Shown here: positions 18,380 through 27,720 of the stretch, piece by piece
How positions within the stretch are numbered: position 1 is the first letter of the stretch
Layout: each line of letters begins with the position of its first letter
From: Fibrobacterota bacterium
GTDB lineage: Bacteria; Fibrobacterota; Chitinivibrionia; Chitinivibrionales; Chitinispirillaceae
Assembly (NCBI GenBank): GCA_023436145.1
Contig: JAEZKP010000073.1
Span: 62,001 to 126,000 of the forward strand
Direction: 5' to 3'
DNA: 64,000 bases
Position numbers and translations under genes: made by a program
Notes under the pieces: generated by a model
Database searches by the model: none
Seen by the model: the letters and a program-made list of their open reading frames with translations, nothing else
What the model was told of the DNA's origin: nothing

Positions 18380-21300
18380 TATCTGAAAACCTCCTCAGTC
18401 AGTGCTACACTTTCAGTTTCTTTTGATTCTTCTTTTCTTATCCGCTCCAGAGCATATCGATAATCGATTGGCATCACTTTGACAAACAAGGGGAGCATCT
18501 CGGTCCAGTCCCGCAAAATTCTGGTTGCGTGTTCGCTTCCGGTATATTTAACATGTTCCTCTATCAGGCTGTGAAGGAGGTTTATGTCATCAGGGTCGGA
18601 AACCGGTTCGATGTCAACCATTTCCAGATTACATTTAGTATCAAAGAGTTGATCCTCATCAAGAATAAAAGCGATACCACCGCTCATTCCTGCGGCAAAA
18701 TTCACTCCGGTGCGTCCAAGACATACAACAACTCCTCCAGTCATGTATTCACAACCGTGATCTCCGACACCTTCCACAACTGCTATAGCTCCGCTGTTAC
18801 GAACAGCAAACCGTTCACCGGCCATACCGTTAATGAAAGCTTTCCCTTTTGTGGCTCCGAAAAGGTTGACATTACCGGTAATGATGTTGTTTTCAGCGCG
18901 GTAGGTGGCATTTTTGGGGGGATAGATTATCAGTTTACCTCCCGAGAGACCTTTTCCGAAGTAATCATTGGCATCCCCTTCAAGTTCAAAGGTAATGCCC
19001 GGGGCCAGAAATGCGCCATAACTCTGACCTGCAGAACCACTAAATTTGACTGAAATGGTGTCAGCAGGGAGCCCTTTTCCGCCATAACGTTTGGATACCT
19101 CAGAGGAGAGGGTTGTACCGATTGTGCGGTTATAGTTTTTAATTGCCATGTTTAATTGGACCGGAATCTGATTTTCTAATGCATCTTTGGCATTTTTAAT
19201 AAGTGTATCATCGATGCTTAGAGAAAAGTCATGCTGCTGTGTGGAAGTGCAGCGCAGGTTGCAACCAGGGTGGGGCTGCGGTTTCATTAATAACCTGGAG
19301 AAATCCAGACCTTTTGTTTTGAAATGTTGAACAGCTTTGTTGACTTCAAGAATATCCACTCTTCCGATCATTTCATCCATGGTACGGAATCCCAATGAGG
19401 ACATGATTTCCCGCACGTCCTGTGCTACATAGGTCATGAAGTTCATCAGATGCTCAGGTTTCCCGACAAACTTTTCCCGGAGGCGAGGGTCCTGGGTAGC
19501 CACTCCCATGGGGCAGGTATTGACATGACACTTACGCATCATAATACATCCTAATGCCACCAGTGAAGCGGTTCCGAAACCGTACTCTTCTGCACCAAGT
19601 AAAGCAGCGATTACGACATCACGCCCGGTTCTCATTTGACCATCGGTCTGTACCCTGATTCGGTCCCTGAGACGATTCATAACCAGTGTCTGCTGGGTTT
19701 CAGCCAGACCGATTTCCCAGGGAATACCAGCGTGTTTAATTGAGGAGATGGGTGAATTACCGGTACCTCCATCATGGCCGCTGATAAGCACCATATCTGC
19801 TTTTCCTTTGGCGACTCCCGCAGCAACGGTACCTACTCCCACTTCTGCAACCAACTTGACAGAAATTCTGGCTTGAGGATTGGCATTTTTCAGATCGAAG
19901 ATTAGCTGTGCCAGATCTTCAATGGAATAGATATCATGATGTGGAGGAGGCGAGATAAGAGTTACTCCAGGGGTGCTGTGACGGACTTTAGCTATGATGC
20001 TATCGACCTTGAGCCCGGCGAGCTGACCTCCTTCACCCGGTTTTGCACCCTGAGCCATTTTTATCTGAAGTTCTCTGGAGTTAACCAGATAATTGCTGGT
20101 TACTCCGAATCGCCCGGAGGCAACCTGCTTAATCATGCTTTTTCTGGAATCACCATTGGGCAAGGGGATATACCGCTCTTCATCTTCGCCACCTTCTCCT
20201 GAATTACTAGATGCACCCAGCCGATTCATTGCGATGGCTATGGTTTCATGGGCTTCTTTACTTATAGAGCCAAAGGACATGGCTGAACTAACAAATCTTT
20301 TGAGGATATTTTCCACCGGTTCCACTTCCTCCAGTGGAATCGCAGTCTGGGGTTTGAAACCGAAAAGTCCCCGTAAAGTACAGAGATTGGTGCTTATATC
20401 ATTGATTTTTGCAGCATATTGCTTGTAAATGTTGTAATTGCTTTCGCGAATTGCCCTGTGAATCAGGGTAATTGCTTCGGGGCTGTAAAGGTGTTTTTCG
20501 GAATTTTTACGGAAATGAATATTCCCGCCCGAATCCAGAGTTTGAAGTTCTGAGATGTTTTTATTGAATGCATTCTGGTGGCGCTGAAGAGTTTCTCTGG
20601 CAACGACCTCGATACCTATACCACCGATGCGGGAGGATGTGCCAGGGAAGTATTTATTTATAAATTCTTCATTTAAGCCAACAGCTTCCATAATCTGGGC
20701 TCCACGGTAACTGCGTATGGTAGATACGCCCATTTTGGACATTACTTTTAGCAGACCTTTCTTAATGGCGGTAATGTAATGCTCAATAATCTGTTCCAGT
20801 CGGATATTTAATTTACCCTGTTCTTTGAGGTCTGCCAGGATCTCAAATGCCAGGTAGGGGTTAACTGCACTGGCACCGAAACTGATCAGAGTGGCAAAAT
20901 GCATCACATCGCGAGCTTCACCGGTTTCGACGACAAGCCCGGTGAGCTGTCGTTTTTGAACTCTGACCAGATGATTGTGAACTGCAGAGGTTGCCAGAAG
21001 AGAAGGAATCGGAGCCATGGTTTCATTGACATTACGATCGGAAAGGATGATTAAAGAGTATCCTTCATCCACTTTCTGTTCTGCTGTTTTGCAAAGCTCT
21101 TCTATAGCAGGTTCCAGAGCGTTTTCCCCTCCGGAAGCATTGAAAGTGATAGGAAGAACACAGGCCCGATATCCTTCGATATCCAGATTTCTCAATTTGA
21201 GCATATCGTCATTGGAGAGGACCGGATGGGGAAGTTTAAGTTGGTGACAATGTTCCGGAGTTTCATTGAGCAGGTTACCCTCTCTTCCGATAAAACTCAT

Positions 21301-22905
21301 AAGAGACATGACCAGGTTTTCACGATAAGGATCTATAGGAGGATTGGTTACCTGAGCAAAAAGTTGCTTGAAATAATTGAAAAGAAGCTGTGGTTTTTCG
21401 GAAAGTACAGCAAGTGCTGTATCGTTACCCATGGAGCTAACTGGTTCCTGGGCATTTTCAGCCATGGAGGTAAGTGAAGTTTTGATATCTTCCAGGGTAT
21501 AACCAAAAATCCAGGTGCGGCGAGTCAGAGACTCATGGTCAATCTCCACCGGTCCTGGGACCTGGAAAAGACCTTTAAGTTCGATACGATTGTTTTGAAG
21601 CCAGCGGCGGTAAGGTTTACGTCTGGAGATTGATGCTTTTATTTCATTGTCAAACATAATGCGTTTGGTTGCAGTATCGACCAGAAACATTTTTCCCGGA
21701 GCCAGCCGTCCTTTTTGAAGTACATCTTCGGGGGCTATTTCCAGGACCCCGGTTTCTGAGGCCATGACAACTTTGCCACTTTTGGTAATGGTATAACGTG
21801 CGGGGCGCAGGCCGTTACGGTCAAGAGTGGCACCGATTTTCACTCCATCGGTGAATGCTAATGCTGCAGGCCCATCCCAAGGTTCCATTATTGACGCATG
21901 GTATTCATAGAAAGCGCGTTTGTCTTCACTTATGTAATATTTGGCACCGAATGCTTCCGGAACCATCATTGCCATAGTATGTTCTATGGTGCGTCCACTG
22001 GCAGTGATCAGTTCGAAGACATTATCAAAGATTCCCGAGTCGCTCATTTCCAAGCTGACAATAGGAAACAGCTTGGAGATCTCATCTGCAAAAAGTGGTG
22101 AGGAGAGTGTTTTTTCTCTGGCAATCATTTTGTTGAGATTCCCCCTGAGGGTGTTAATCTCCCCATTATGGGCGACGTAGCGGAATGGCTGGGACAGCGG
22201 CCATGATGGAAATGTATTAGTACTGTAGCGTTGATGAACCAGTGCTATAGCACTTTGCATATCAGGATCGGTGAGATCAGGATAGAAGTACTCAAACTGA
22301 GGGGCAACAAACATTCCCTTATAAACGATTGTTTTACAGCTGAAAGAGCAGATATAGAATTCTTCGATGCTCAGCTGTGAGGCATGTGCCTGTTGTTCCA
22401 TACATTTACGAACAATATAGAGTTTCCGTTCTAATGCGGGACCGCTCAGAGAGCCGAAGGAGACAAAGACCTGGCTGATAAAAGGCATTGATGATGCAGC
22501 CATATCTCCCAGGCATTCGGGGCAGACCGGAACATCCCGCCAACCCAGAACAGTTCCACCCTCAGCACAAGTCGTTTCGTTTATAAGCTTTATGGCAGCC
22601 TCGCGTTTGGTGCTGTTTTGCGGCAGATAAAGCATAGCTACGCCGTAAAAGCCTTCTTTGGGCAGGTTTATTTCCAGTCTGGAACATTCTTTCATGAAAA
22701 AGGTGTGCGGAATCTGAACCAGCATACCAGCTCCATCACCTGTTTTTGAATCACCACCCAAGGCTCCCCGGTGTGCGAGATTTTTTAAAATAGTGATTCC
22801 ATCAGTGACGATCTGATGAGTACGCTGACCATCAATATTGACTACGAAACCGACACCGCAACTGTCATGTTCGTATAACGGATCATAGAGCCCCTGTTTT
22901 TTCAT
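18379..22905 (-). CDS. gltB: Glutamate synthase large subunit GltB
   Basis: 1508 residues, the expected size. The glutaminase nucleophile is C16 (HDSCGVGF). By analogy with characterised GltB, a 15-residue propeptide would be removed to expose it. The FMN/synthase domain contains GEGGEDEERY, KPGEGGQLAG and HDGGTGNSP, and the [3Fe-4S] motif CX5CX4C (CIMMRKCHVNTC) lies near residue 1120. The C-terminal GXGXG beta-helix includes GNVNLFGATKGKAFINGMAGERFAVRNSG (shown in part: GMAGERFAVRNSG). AAGGAG sits only 1-2 nt before the ATG, which is unusually tight, but the protein begins exactly as its homologues do. The gene diverges from glnN, so both ammonium assimilation enzymes share one control region. 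Confidence 0.96.
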   Translation of the reverse strand: MKKQGLYDPLYEHDSCGVGFVVNIDGQRTHQIVTDGITILKNLAHRGALGGDSKTGDGAGMLVQIPHTFFMKECSRLEINLPKEGFYGVAMLYLPQNSTKREAAIKLINETTCAEGGTVLGWRDVPVCPECLGDMAASSMPFISQVFVSFGSLSGPALERKLYIVRKCMEQQAHASQLSIEEFYICSFSCKTIVYKGMFVAPQFEYFYPDLTDPDMQSAIALVHQRYSTNTFPSWPLSQPFRYVAHNGEINTLRGNLNKMIAREKTLSSPLFADEISKLFPIVSLEMSDSGIFDNVFELITASGRTIEHTMAMMVPEAFGAKYYISEDKRAFYEYHASIMEPWDGPAALAFTDGVKIGATLDRNGLRPARYTITKSGKVVMASETGVLEIAPEDVLQKGRLAPGKMFLVDTATKRIMFDNEIKASISRRKPYRRWLQNNRIELKGLFQVPGPVEIDHESLTRRTWIFGYTLEDIKTSLTSMAENAQEPVSSMGNDTALAVLSEKPQLLFNYFKQLFAQVTNPPIDPYRENLVMSLMSFIGREGNLLNETPEHCHQLKLPHPVLSNDDMLKLRNLDIEGYRACVLPITFNASGGENALEPAIEELCKTAEQKVDEGYSLIILSDRNVNETMAPIPSLLATSAVHNHLVRVQKRQLTGLVVETGEARDVMHFATLISFGASAVNPYLAFEILADLKEQGKLNIRLEQIIEHYITAIKKGLLKVMSKMGVSTIRSYRGAQIMEAVGLNEEFINKYFPGTSSRIGGIGIEVVARETLQRHQNAFNKNISELQTLDSGGNIHFRKNSEKHLYSPEAITLIHRAIRESNYNIYKQYAAKINDISTNLCTLRGLFGFKPQTAIPLEEVEPVENILKRFVSSAMSFGSISKEAHETIAIAMNRLGASSNSGEGGEDEERYIPLPNGDSRKSMIKQVASGRFGVTSNYLVNSRELQIKMAQGAKPGEGGQLAGLKVDSIIAKVRHSTPGVTLISPPPHHDIYSIEDLAQLIFDLKNANPQARISVKLVAEVGVGTVAAGVAKGKADMVLISGHDGGTGNSPISSIKHAGIPWEIGLAETQQTLVMNRLRDRIRVQTDGQMRTGRDVVIAALLGAEEYGFGTASLVALGCIMMRKCHVNTCPMGVATQDPRLREKFVGKPEHLMNFMTYVAQDVREIMSSLGFRTMDEMIGRVDILEVNKAVQHFKTKGLDFSRLLMKPQPHPGCNLRCTSTQQHDFSLSIDDTLIKNAKDALENQIPVQLNMAIKNYNRTIGTTLSSEVSKRYGGKGLPADTISVKFSGSAGQSYGAFLAPGITFELEGDANDYFGKGLSGGKLIIYPPKNATYRAENNIITGNVNLFGATKGKAFINGMAGERFAVRNSGAIAVVEGVGDHGCEYMTGGVVVCLGRTGVNFAAGMSGGIAFILDEDQLFDTKCNLEMVDIEPVSDPDDINLLHSLIEEHVKYTGSEHATRILRDWTEMLPLFVKVMPIDYRYALERIRKEESKETESVALTEEVFR

Positions 22906-22939
22906 GCTCCTTAAACCTCAGTAAATATAAATGTGATAA

Positions 22940-22949
22940 GTTAATTAAC
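22940..22949. promoter_or_regulatory. Perfect palindrome near the gltB transcription start
   Basis: GTTAATTAAC, a 10-bp perfect palindrome immediately downstream of the candidate gltB -10 box, where a repressor site would be effective. AT-rich palindromes are common by chance, so this is only a candidate. Confidence 0.3.
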
Positions 22950-22951
22950 TG

Positions 22952-22979
22952 TTTATAAGTACCAGAAAATTTATCCCAA
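22952..22979 (-). promoter_or_regulatory. Candidate sigma-70 promoter of gltBD
   Basis: On the minus strand TTGGGA, 16-nt spacer, TATAAA, about 47-74 nt upstream of the gltB ATG. The -10 is good and the -35 is weak. Confidence 0.42.
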
Positions 22980-23353
22980 TCTGGTCTGGGGGTAATCAGA
23001 ATTTTTTAGTGGAAATGGATTAAATTTGGAAGTGGAATGCCAGAAAAAAGAATTTGATACGTATAGTAAAGCTGCTGAAAATTCTTTGGGAGTAAACTAC
23101 CATATGTAATTAAATGCCTTTTATTTTTTTCTGCCCCTGTTTTTTACGGAACTACAGGATCAGGTCTTTTCCTAGTTTTAAAAACAAAGTTGAAAATATA
23201 AATCTTTAGCTATTTTTGTTCCAGTCTAAAATAGTTTTTAGCTTTCAATTTTTCCGAATTTAATCTACCATAGTATAATCGAATTTTTAGCTTATTATTA
23301 TAAATTTTACATTATCTTTTTGGAAACAAAAAAAAATCATTCTGCTGATACAA

Positions 23354-23370
23354 TTCTGTACTAAACAGAA
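23354..23370. promoter_or_regulatory. Inverted repeat upstream of the sigma-54 promoter, candidate activator site
   Basis: TTCTGT-ACTAA-ACAGAA, 6-bp perfect arms, centred about 100 nt upstream of the sigma-54 promoter. Enhancer-binding proteins of the NtrC class bind dyads at such distances. The sequence itself does not match the enteric NtrC consensus. Confidence 0.4.
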
Positions 23371-23456
23371 CTGATTTTGACACAAAAATGTATCGGCGAA
23401 AAACGGATGCTGATGAATAGGCATATCCAGAATTCAGGAAGATAGGGTTTCAACTA

Positions 23457-23472
23457 TGGCATAAATATTGCA
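23457..23472 (+). promoter_or_regulatory. Sigma-54 (RpoN) promoter of glnN
   Basis: TGGCATAAATATTGCA fits the sigma-54 consensus TGGCAYR-N4-TTGCW at every defined position, with GG and GC exactly 10 nt apart (-24/-12). It faces glnN and would start transcription near 23484. Sigma-54 control of glutamine synthetase is well known for type I enzymes. Confidence 0.75.
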
Positions 23473-23615
23473 CAGTACTGGCAGCAAAAGGAAAAGAGAT
23501 TATTTTTTGGTATTTGATCGTAATGTTAATTTAGCTGTTTTAAACAGAGTCAGAGAATTAGTATGGATACATATAATGAATTAAATGTCACCGGTTTTTT
23601 TAGAGAAAGGTTTCT

Positions 23616-25811
23616 ATGAGCAGTCGAAGTGAAGTAACTCAAATGATCGAACCGATTGAGGTTGAGAGAGTAGAATTACCGCTTAAAGTGTCCAGCTATT
23701 TTGGTGAGAACACTTTCAGTGAGATAATTATGCAGAAGATGGTTTCAGAGAAGACTTTCAAAGCTTTTAAGAAATGGCAGGAGGAAGGGGTTGTGATAAG
23801 CATGGCCCAGGCAGATGAGATAGCGCACTCTATGAAAGAGTGGGCGATTTCTAAAGGTGTCAGCTCCTATACTCACTGGTTTCAGCCCATGACCGGCTTG
23901 ACTGCAGAGAAGCACGATTCCTTTATTTCCATAAGCAGCTCCGGAATAGTGATGGAGAAATTTACTGGTAGTAAACTGATTCAGGGTGAACCGGACGCAT
24001 CATCATTTCCATCCGGAGGTATTCGGGCAACGTTTGAAGCCAGAGGATATACTGCATGGGATCCGTCTTCTCCAGCTTTTATAACAGAGGTGGATAAAGG
24101 CAAAACTCTTTGCATACCAACCATTTTCATTTCTTACACCGGTGAAGCTCTTGACAAGAAACTTCCGCTTTTACGAAGCGATGCAGCTATCTGCAAATCA
24201 GCTCTTGAGCTGCTTAAGCTTTTCGGGCATACAGATGTCAAACAGGTATATTCAACCTGCGGGCCGGAGCAGGAATATTTTCTTATAGATGAAGCTTATT
24301 ATCGGATGAGAACCGATCTTCTTTTAGCCAACCGGACACTAATTGGAGCCGGATCGCCAAAGGGACAGCAGCTTGAAGATCAGTATTTCGGATCGATTAA
24401 GGATCGTGTCCTCAATTATATGCATGAAGTGGCAGAGGAAGCATACAGGCTTGGCATACCGGTAACAACCCGTCATAACGAGGTTGCTCCACATCAGTTT
24501 GAATTTGCACCGATTTTTGAAAGAGCAAACCTGGCTGCTGATCACAACCAGCTCCTTATGGATATCATGAAAAGAGTTGCACACCGTCACAAGCTGGTAT
24601 GTCTGCTTCATGAAAAACCATTCGCAGGTGTAAACGGTAGCGGAAAACATCTGAACTGGTCGATGTCAGATGATAAAGGAAACAACCTGCTTAACCCTGG
24701 AGATACACCTGAGGAGAATCTTCAGTTTCTGGCGGTGCTTACTGCAGTGATCCATGCGGTTTATAATCATGCAGATCTGCTTCGCGCTTCAGTTGCCTCT
24801 GCAGGCAATGAGCACCGTCTGGGGGCCAATGAGGCACCTCCAGCTATAGTGAGTATTTTTCTGGGTGAGCAGCTGACTAAGATTGTAAATATGCTGGAGA
24901 GCGGTAAAATAGAGAAAGGGCAGCGTCAGGATCTCATTGACCTGGGTGTAAAGTTGCTTCCCAGATTCACCAAAGATACAACCGATCGCAACCGTACTTC
25001 TCCGTTTGCATTTACTGGTGCAAAGTTTGAGTTTAGAGCTGTCGGTAGTTCGATGAACATTTCCACCTCTATTGCAGTTGTCAACACCGTGGTTGCCGAT
25101 TCCCTGGCGGTTGTGACTGAGAGAATAAAAGCTGAGTCAGCTAAAACACCTGACTTCAAAGATGCGGTTTTAAAAGTGCTTTCAGGTATGATTAAAGAAT
25201 CCAAAGCAATCCTTTTTGAGGGAAACAATTACTCTGAAGAGTGGGTGAAGGAGGCTGCAAAACGCGGGCTACCCAATGTGGCATCTACTGCGGAGGCTTT
25301 GAAAGCTTTTGTTAAACCAAAGGCGATCGATCTGTTTGAGCGTCATGGCGTGTTCTCTAAAGTTGAACTTCAGGCTCGCTACACCATCTGGCTGGAAATC
25401 TATGAAAAGATGATCGATATTGAAGCCCGAGCGCTGGCGGAGATGGTAAAAACCCAGGTTATACCTGCTGCAATTGAATATCAGACTGAAATAGCAAGTG
25501 GTTTGGAGATTCTTAAAGATCTTACAGATTCCAAAACCATCGAGGTAGTAGAAGGTGCTATTGAAGACCGCAAGCAGCTTCTGTCTGGACTTACCGCTGA
25601 TATTTATTACATCAGGAAAAATTTAAAGGAGATGGAAGATTTGCTGCATAAAGCACATTCGCTTGATCTGGAGGCTAGAACTGCAATGTTTTTCTCGGAT
25701 CTTAAGCCGCATATGCTTCATATCCGCAAGCATGTGGATGCTCTGGAGAGTGTAATGCCTGATTCCATGTGGATATTACCTAAATACAGAGAAATGCTTT
25801 TTATCAGCTGA
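23616..25811 (+). CDS. glnN: Type III glutamine synthetase GlnN
   Basis: ATP-dependent ligation of ammonium to glutamate. At 731 residues it is the long dodecameric type III form found in Bacteroidota, Fibrobacterota, cyanobacteria and some others, not the ~470-residue GlnA. Visible family blocks are the N-terminal YFGENTFSE, WFQPMTG, the substrate-site GPEQEYFLID, NEVAPHQFEFAP, the ATP/metal region FAGVNGSGKHLNWS, and RNRTSPFAFTGAKFEFRA-type sequence near 475 (here DRNRTSPFAFTG). The long C-terminal helical region (about 590-720) is specific to type III. The ribosome site GAGAAAGG precedes the ATG. It is transcribed from a predicted sigma-54 promoter, ends with a strong terminator and is monocistronic. 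Diverging gltBD completes the GS-GOGAT cycle. Confidence 0.96.
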   Translation: MSSRSEVTQMIEPIEVERVELPLKVSSYFGENTFSEIIMQKMVSEKTFKAFKKWQEEGVVISMAQADEIAHSMKEWAISKGVSSYTHWFQPMTGLTAEKHDSFISISSSGIVMEKFTGSKLIQGEPDASSFPSGGIRATFEARGYTAWDPSSPAFITEVDKGKTLCIPTIFISYTGEALDKKLPLLRSDAAICKSALELLKLFGHTDVKQVYSTCGPEQEYFLIDEAYYRMRTDLLLANRTLIGAGSPKGQQLEDQYFGSIKDRVLNYMHEVAEEAYRLGIPVTTRHNEVAPHQFEFAPIFERANLAADHNQLLMDIMKRVAHRHKLVCLLHEKPFAGVNGSGKHLNWSMSDDKGNNLLNPGDTPEENLQFLAVLTAVIHAVYNHADLLRASVASAGNEHRLGANEAPPAIVSIFLGEQLTKIVNMLESGKIEKGQRQDLIDLGVKLLPRFTKDTTDRNRTSPFAFTGAKFEFRAVGSSMNISTSIAVVNTVVADSLAVVTERIKAESAKTPDFKDAVLKVLSGMIKESKAILFEGNNYSEEWVKEAAKRGLPNVASTAEALKAFVKPKAIDLFERHGVFSKVELQARYTIWLEIYEKMIDIEARALAEMVKTQVIPAAIEYQTEIASGLEILKDLTDSKTIEVVEGAIEDRKQLLSGLTADIYYIRKNLKEMEDLLHKAHSLDLEARTAMFFSDLKPHMLHIRKHVDALESVMPDSMWILPKYREMLFIS

Positions 25812-25841
25812 CAGTTGACTACAGGGTAATAAAAAGAGGGA

Positions 25842-25872
25842 AGGAGGTCCCAAATCGGGGTCTCCTTTTTTA
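25842..25872 (+). terminator. Rho-independent terminator of glnN
   Basis: AGGAGGTCCC pairs with GGGGTCTCCT (10 bp including two G-U) around a 5-nt loop, directly followed by a T run. It lies 30 nt after the glnN stop. Confidence 0.88.
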
Positions 25873-25898
25873 TTTTCTGCATATGTTGCCGCCTAAAT

Positions 25899-25923
25899 AT
25901 AGCTGGGTTTACATTACAGCTAT
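25899..25923. repeat. Inverted repeat upstream of the TPR gene
   Basis: ATAGCTG / CAGCTAT, 7-bp perfect arms separated by 11 nt, between the glnN terminator and the candidate promoter at 25966. It may be an operator. No T run follows. Confidence 0.4.
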
Positions 25924-25965
25924 CAGAATACCTCCCAGAGGTTGTTTATTTTTTATAAAAGTCTC

Positions 25966-25994
25966 TTGCACATTTTTCAATCATAGTTTATGCT
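25966..25994 (+). promoter_or_regulatory. Candidate sigma-70 promoter for the TPR gene
   Basis: TTGCAC, 17-nt spacer, TATGCT, about 100 nt upstream of the ATG at 26099. Confidence 0.42.
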
Positions 25995-26098
25995 TTAATA
26001 GATTGTAAATTGCATGCTGAACTTCAGAGTTAAAAAACCTCAGCAGTTGAATAATTTCCAGAGAGCGCTGGTTTTCAGTACAGGGGAAAGTTTTTTAA

Positions 26099-27580
26099 AT
26101 GGTTGTGGCAGAAAATAGTTTTAATTTAATTATGGAGTTAAATGAAAATTCAGATCCGGTATTGGACAGGCTTCGTCTGGCTCACAAAGCAGATCCCGGG
26201 AATGTTGAGAATACCATCAGGTTAATTCAGTATTTATCGGATCAGGGATGGTATAATGAAGCTTTAGATATTGCCAGGGAAGCAATGGAGAAAGATGGGC
26301 AGAACTATGTCTTGGTTCTGGAGTATGGAAACACCTGTTGCAGGAAAAATGATTTGAAGGAAGCGGAGCAAGCTTTTCTGAGGCTTACGAAGATGAAGCC
26401 TGGCAGGATTGAGGGATGGAATAACCTGGGGATTGTACAATTACAGATGTCGGAACTGGAAAAGGCGGGTGAGGCATTTGCAAAAGTACTTTCTATTGAG
26501 CCGGAAAATCCGGGAGCTCTGATGAATATGGGCAATCATTATTCCAATAAAGGTGATCTGGTAAAGGCCAGAGAATATTTCGAACACGCTGTTAAGGTGC
26601 GGCCTGATTTTACCGATGCCTGGTTTAATCTGGGGAACGTGCTTCTTGCACAGAACGATTTCCAGGGTGCCAGAGCTGCTTTTGAAAAAGCTTTGAAATA
26701 TCAGGAGAATTTCTCATCTGCTTTGAAAAATATGGGATATGCCTGGGAGAAGAGTGACAATATTGAAAATGCAGAGCAATGTTATCTTCGGGCGATAGAA
26801 TTGAACAAGGCCGATTTTTCTCTCAGAGTAAATCTGGGCAATCTTTACTTAAAGCAGAGAAAATATGATGATGCCAAGAAGTGTTTTCTTAAGGCAGTCA
26901 AATTGGCTCCACATATGCTTGCTGGATGGATGGGGTTGCGCCATTTGTCATTGGCCAAAGGGGATCTGAATACTTTTATCCGGGCGACTCTGGCGATACT
27001 TCCAAGGTTAGATGAAGAGACTCTGGCTCAGAGTATTGAGATTCTTTACGGGTTGAATCAGATTGAAAAAGCAGAGGAGATACTTGCTCAGGCAGACCGG
27101 TTGGGTCGTAAAGGTGATGCTTTGGATCTTCAGAGGCTACTGATTTATCAGAGGAAAAATGTTTATCCCGGAAAAGTTGCCGCCATTTATAAGCGACTAT
27201 CTGAGCAGGAGGTTCTTACAGATCAGCTCCGAAAGGGCTTAGCCCGTTTTGCTTTGAATAATCATGAGTTTGAGACAGCAATCAGTCATGTAGAGAAGAT
27301 GACAAAACCAGACAGTGCTTCAAGCAGCATTTTATGGCGTGCGCTGCTTGCCAGAAAGGAAGAAAGAAGAGTAAAGCAGCTTATTCAGCAGCATATAAAG
27401 GAAGACCCGGATTATTTTGACAGCTGGTTCATATTGGCAGCTATTGAGGCGTCCAGAGGGAACCGGGTCCGTGCTGAGCGTTTTCTGATAAAAGCCCTGG
27501 AAAATGGTTTTACCAACATCGAGGAGCTTAATCAATATGGTTATCTGAAGCAGATTTTTGAATCACTGAGTCCCCAATAA
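26099..27580 (+). CDS. Cytoplasmic TPR-repeat protein
   Basis: 493 residues with no signal peptide or membrane segment. Residues of about 60-285 are consecutive canonical tetratricopeptide repeats (for example WNNLGIVQLQMSELEKAGEAF, shown in part as WNNLGIVQLQMSELEKA; ALMNMGNHYSNKGDLVKAREYF; AWFNLGNVLLAQNDFQGA), each with W-x2-LG and A-x3-F/Y spacing. The remainder is more diverged helical repeat. No enzyme domain is fused, so it is a protein-protein interaction scaffold of unknown partner. GGGAAAG lies 8 nt upstream of the ATG. It has its own candidate promoter, and another promoter separates it from the next gene. Confidence 0.8.
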   Translation: MVVAENSFNLIMELNENSDPVLDRLRLAHKADPGNVENTIRLIQYLSDQGWYNEALDIAREAMEKDGQNYVLVLEYGNTCCRKNDLKEAEQAFLRLTKMKPGRIEGWNNLGIVQLQMSELEKAGEAFAKVLSIEPENPGALMNMGNHYSNKGDLVKAREYFEHAVKVRPDFTDAWFNLGNVLLAQNDFQGARAAFEKALKYQENFSSALKNMGYAWEKSDNIENAEQCYLRAIELNKADFSLRVNLGNLYLKQRKYDDAKKCFLKAVKLAPHMLAGWMGLRHLSLAKGDLNTFIRATLAILPRLDEETLAQSIEILYGLNQIEKAEEILAQADRLGRKGDALDLQRLLIYQRKNVYPGKVAAIYKRLSEQEVLTDQLRKGLARFALNNHEFETAISHVEKMTKPDSASSSILWRALLARKEERRVKQLIQQHIKEDPDYFDSWFILAAIEASRGNRVRAERFLIKALENGFTNIEELNQYGYLKQIFESLSPQ

Positions 27581-27600
27581 ATGTCTAATAATTATTGTTG

Positions 27601-27629
27601 TTGACAAAATCAGAAAAAAAGATTACTAT
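27601..27629 (+). promoter_or_regulatory. Strong sigma-70 promoter for the coiled-coil/AraC genes
   Basis: TTGACA, 17-nt spacer, TACTAT: a perfect -35 and a 5/6 -10, 92 nt upstream of the ATG at 27721. It is the best sigma-70 promoter in the window. Confidence 0.72.
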
Positions 27630-27720
27630 TGATGTGCGCGGTTTATTTATTTTAATTTGAGCGGGTATTGTACAGGGCAGCTAACCGAGTATAGTATTTC
27701 TGTTTTGAAAGGAATTCAAG

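Larger units (their letters stand above)
22906..23615. other. 710-nt divergent control region between gltB and glnN
   Basis: Very AT-rich and without a plausible ORF. It contains a candidate sigma-70 promoter and palindrome next to gltB, an inverted repeat at 23354-23370, and a consensus sigma-54 promoter at 23457-23472 facing glnN. TTTAGCT occurs four times (23205, 23237, 23286, 23530), and an imperfect outer inverted repeat GCTGATACA...TGTATCGGC spans 23345-23397. The glnN leader from the predicted start of transcription would be about 130 nt. Confidence 0.7.

Noticed and set aside
18529..19053. 174-codon plus-strand frame opposite gltB
   Set aside because: Lies wholly within the strongly conserved C-terminal domain of GltB; composition is that of an antisense shadow.
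23027..23042. Sigma-54-like element on the minus strand facing gltB (TGGCATTCCACTTCCA)
   Set aside because: The -24 part is good, but the essential GC of the -12 element is CC, so it is not called a promoter.
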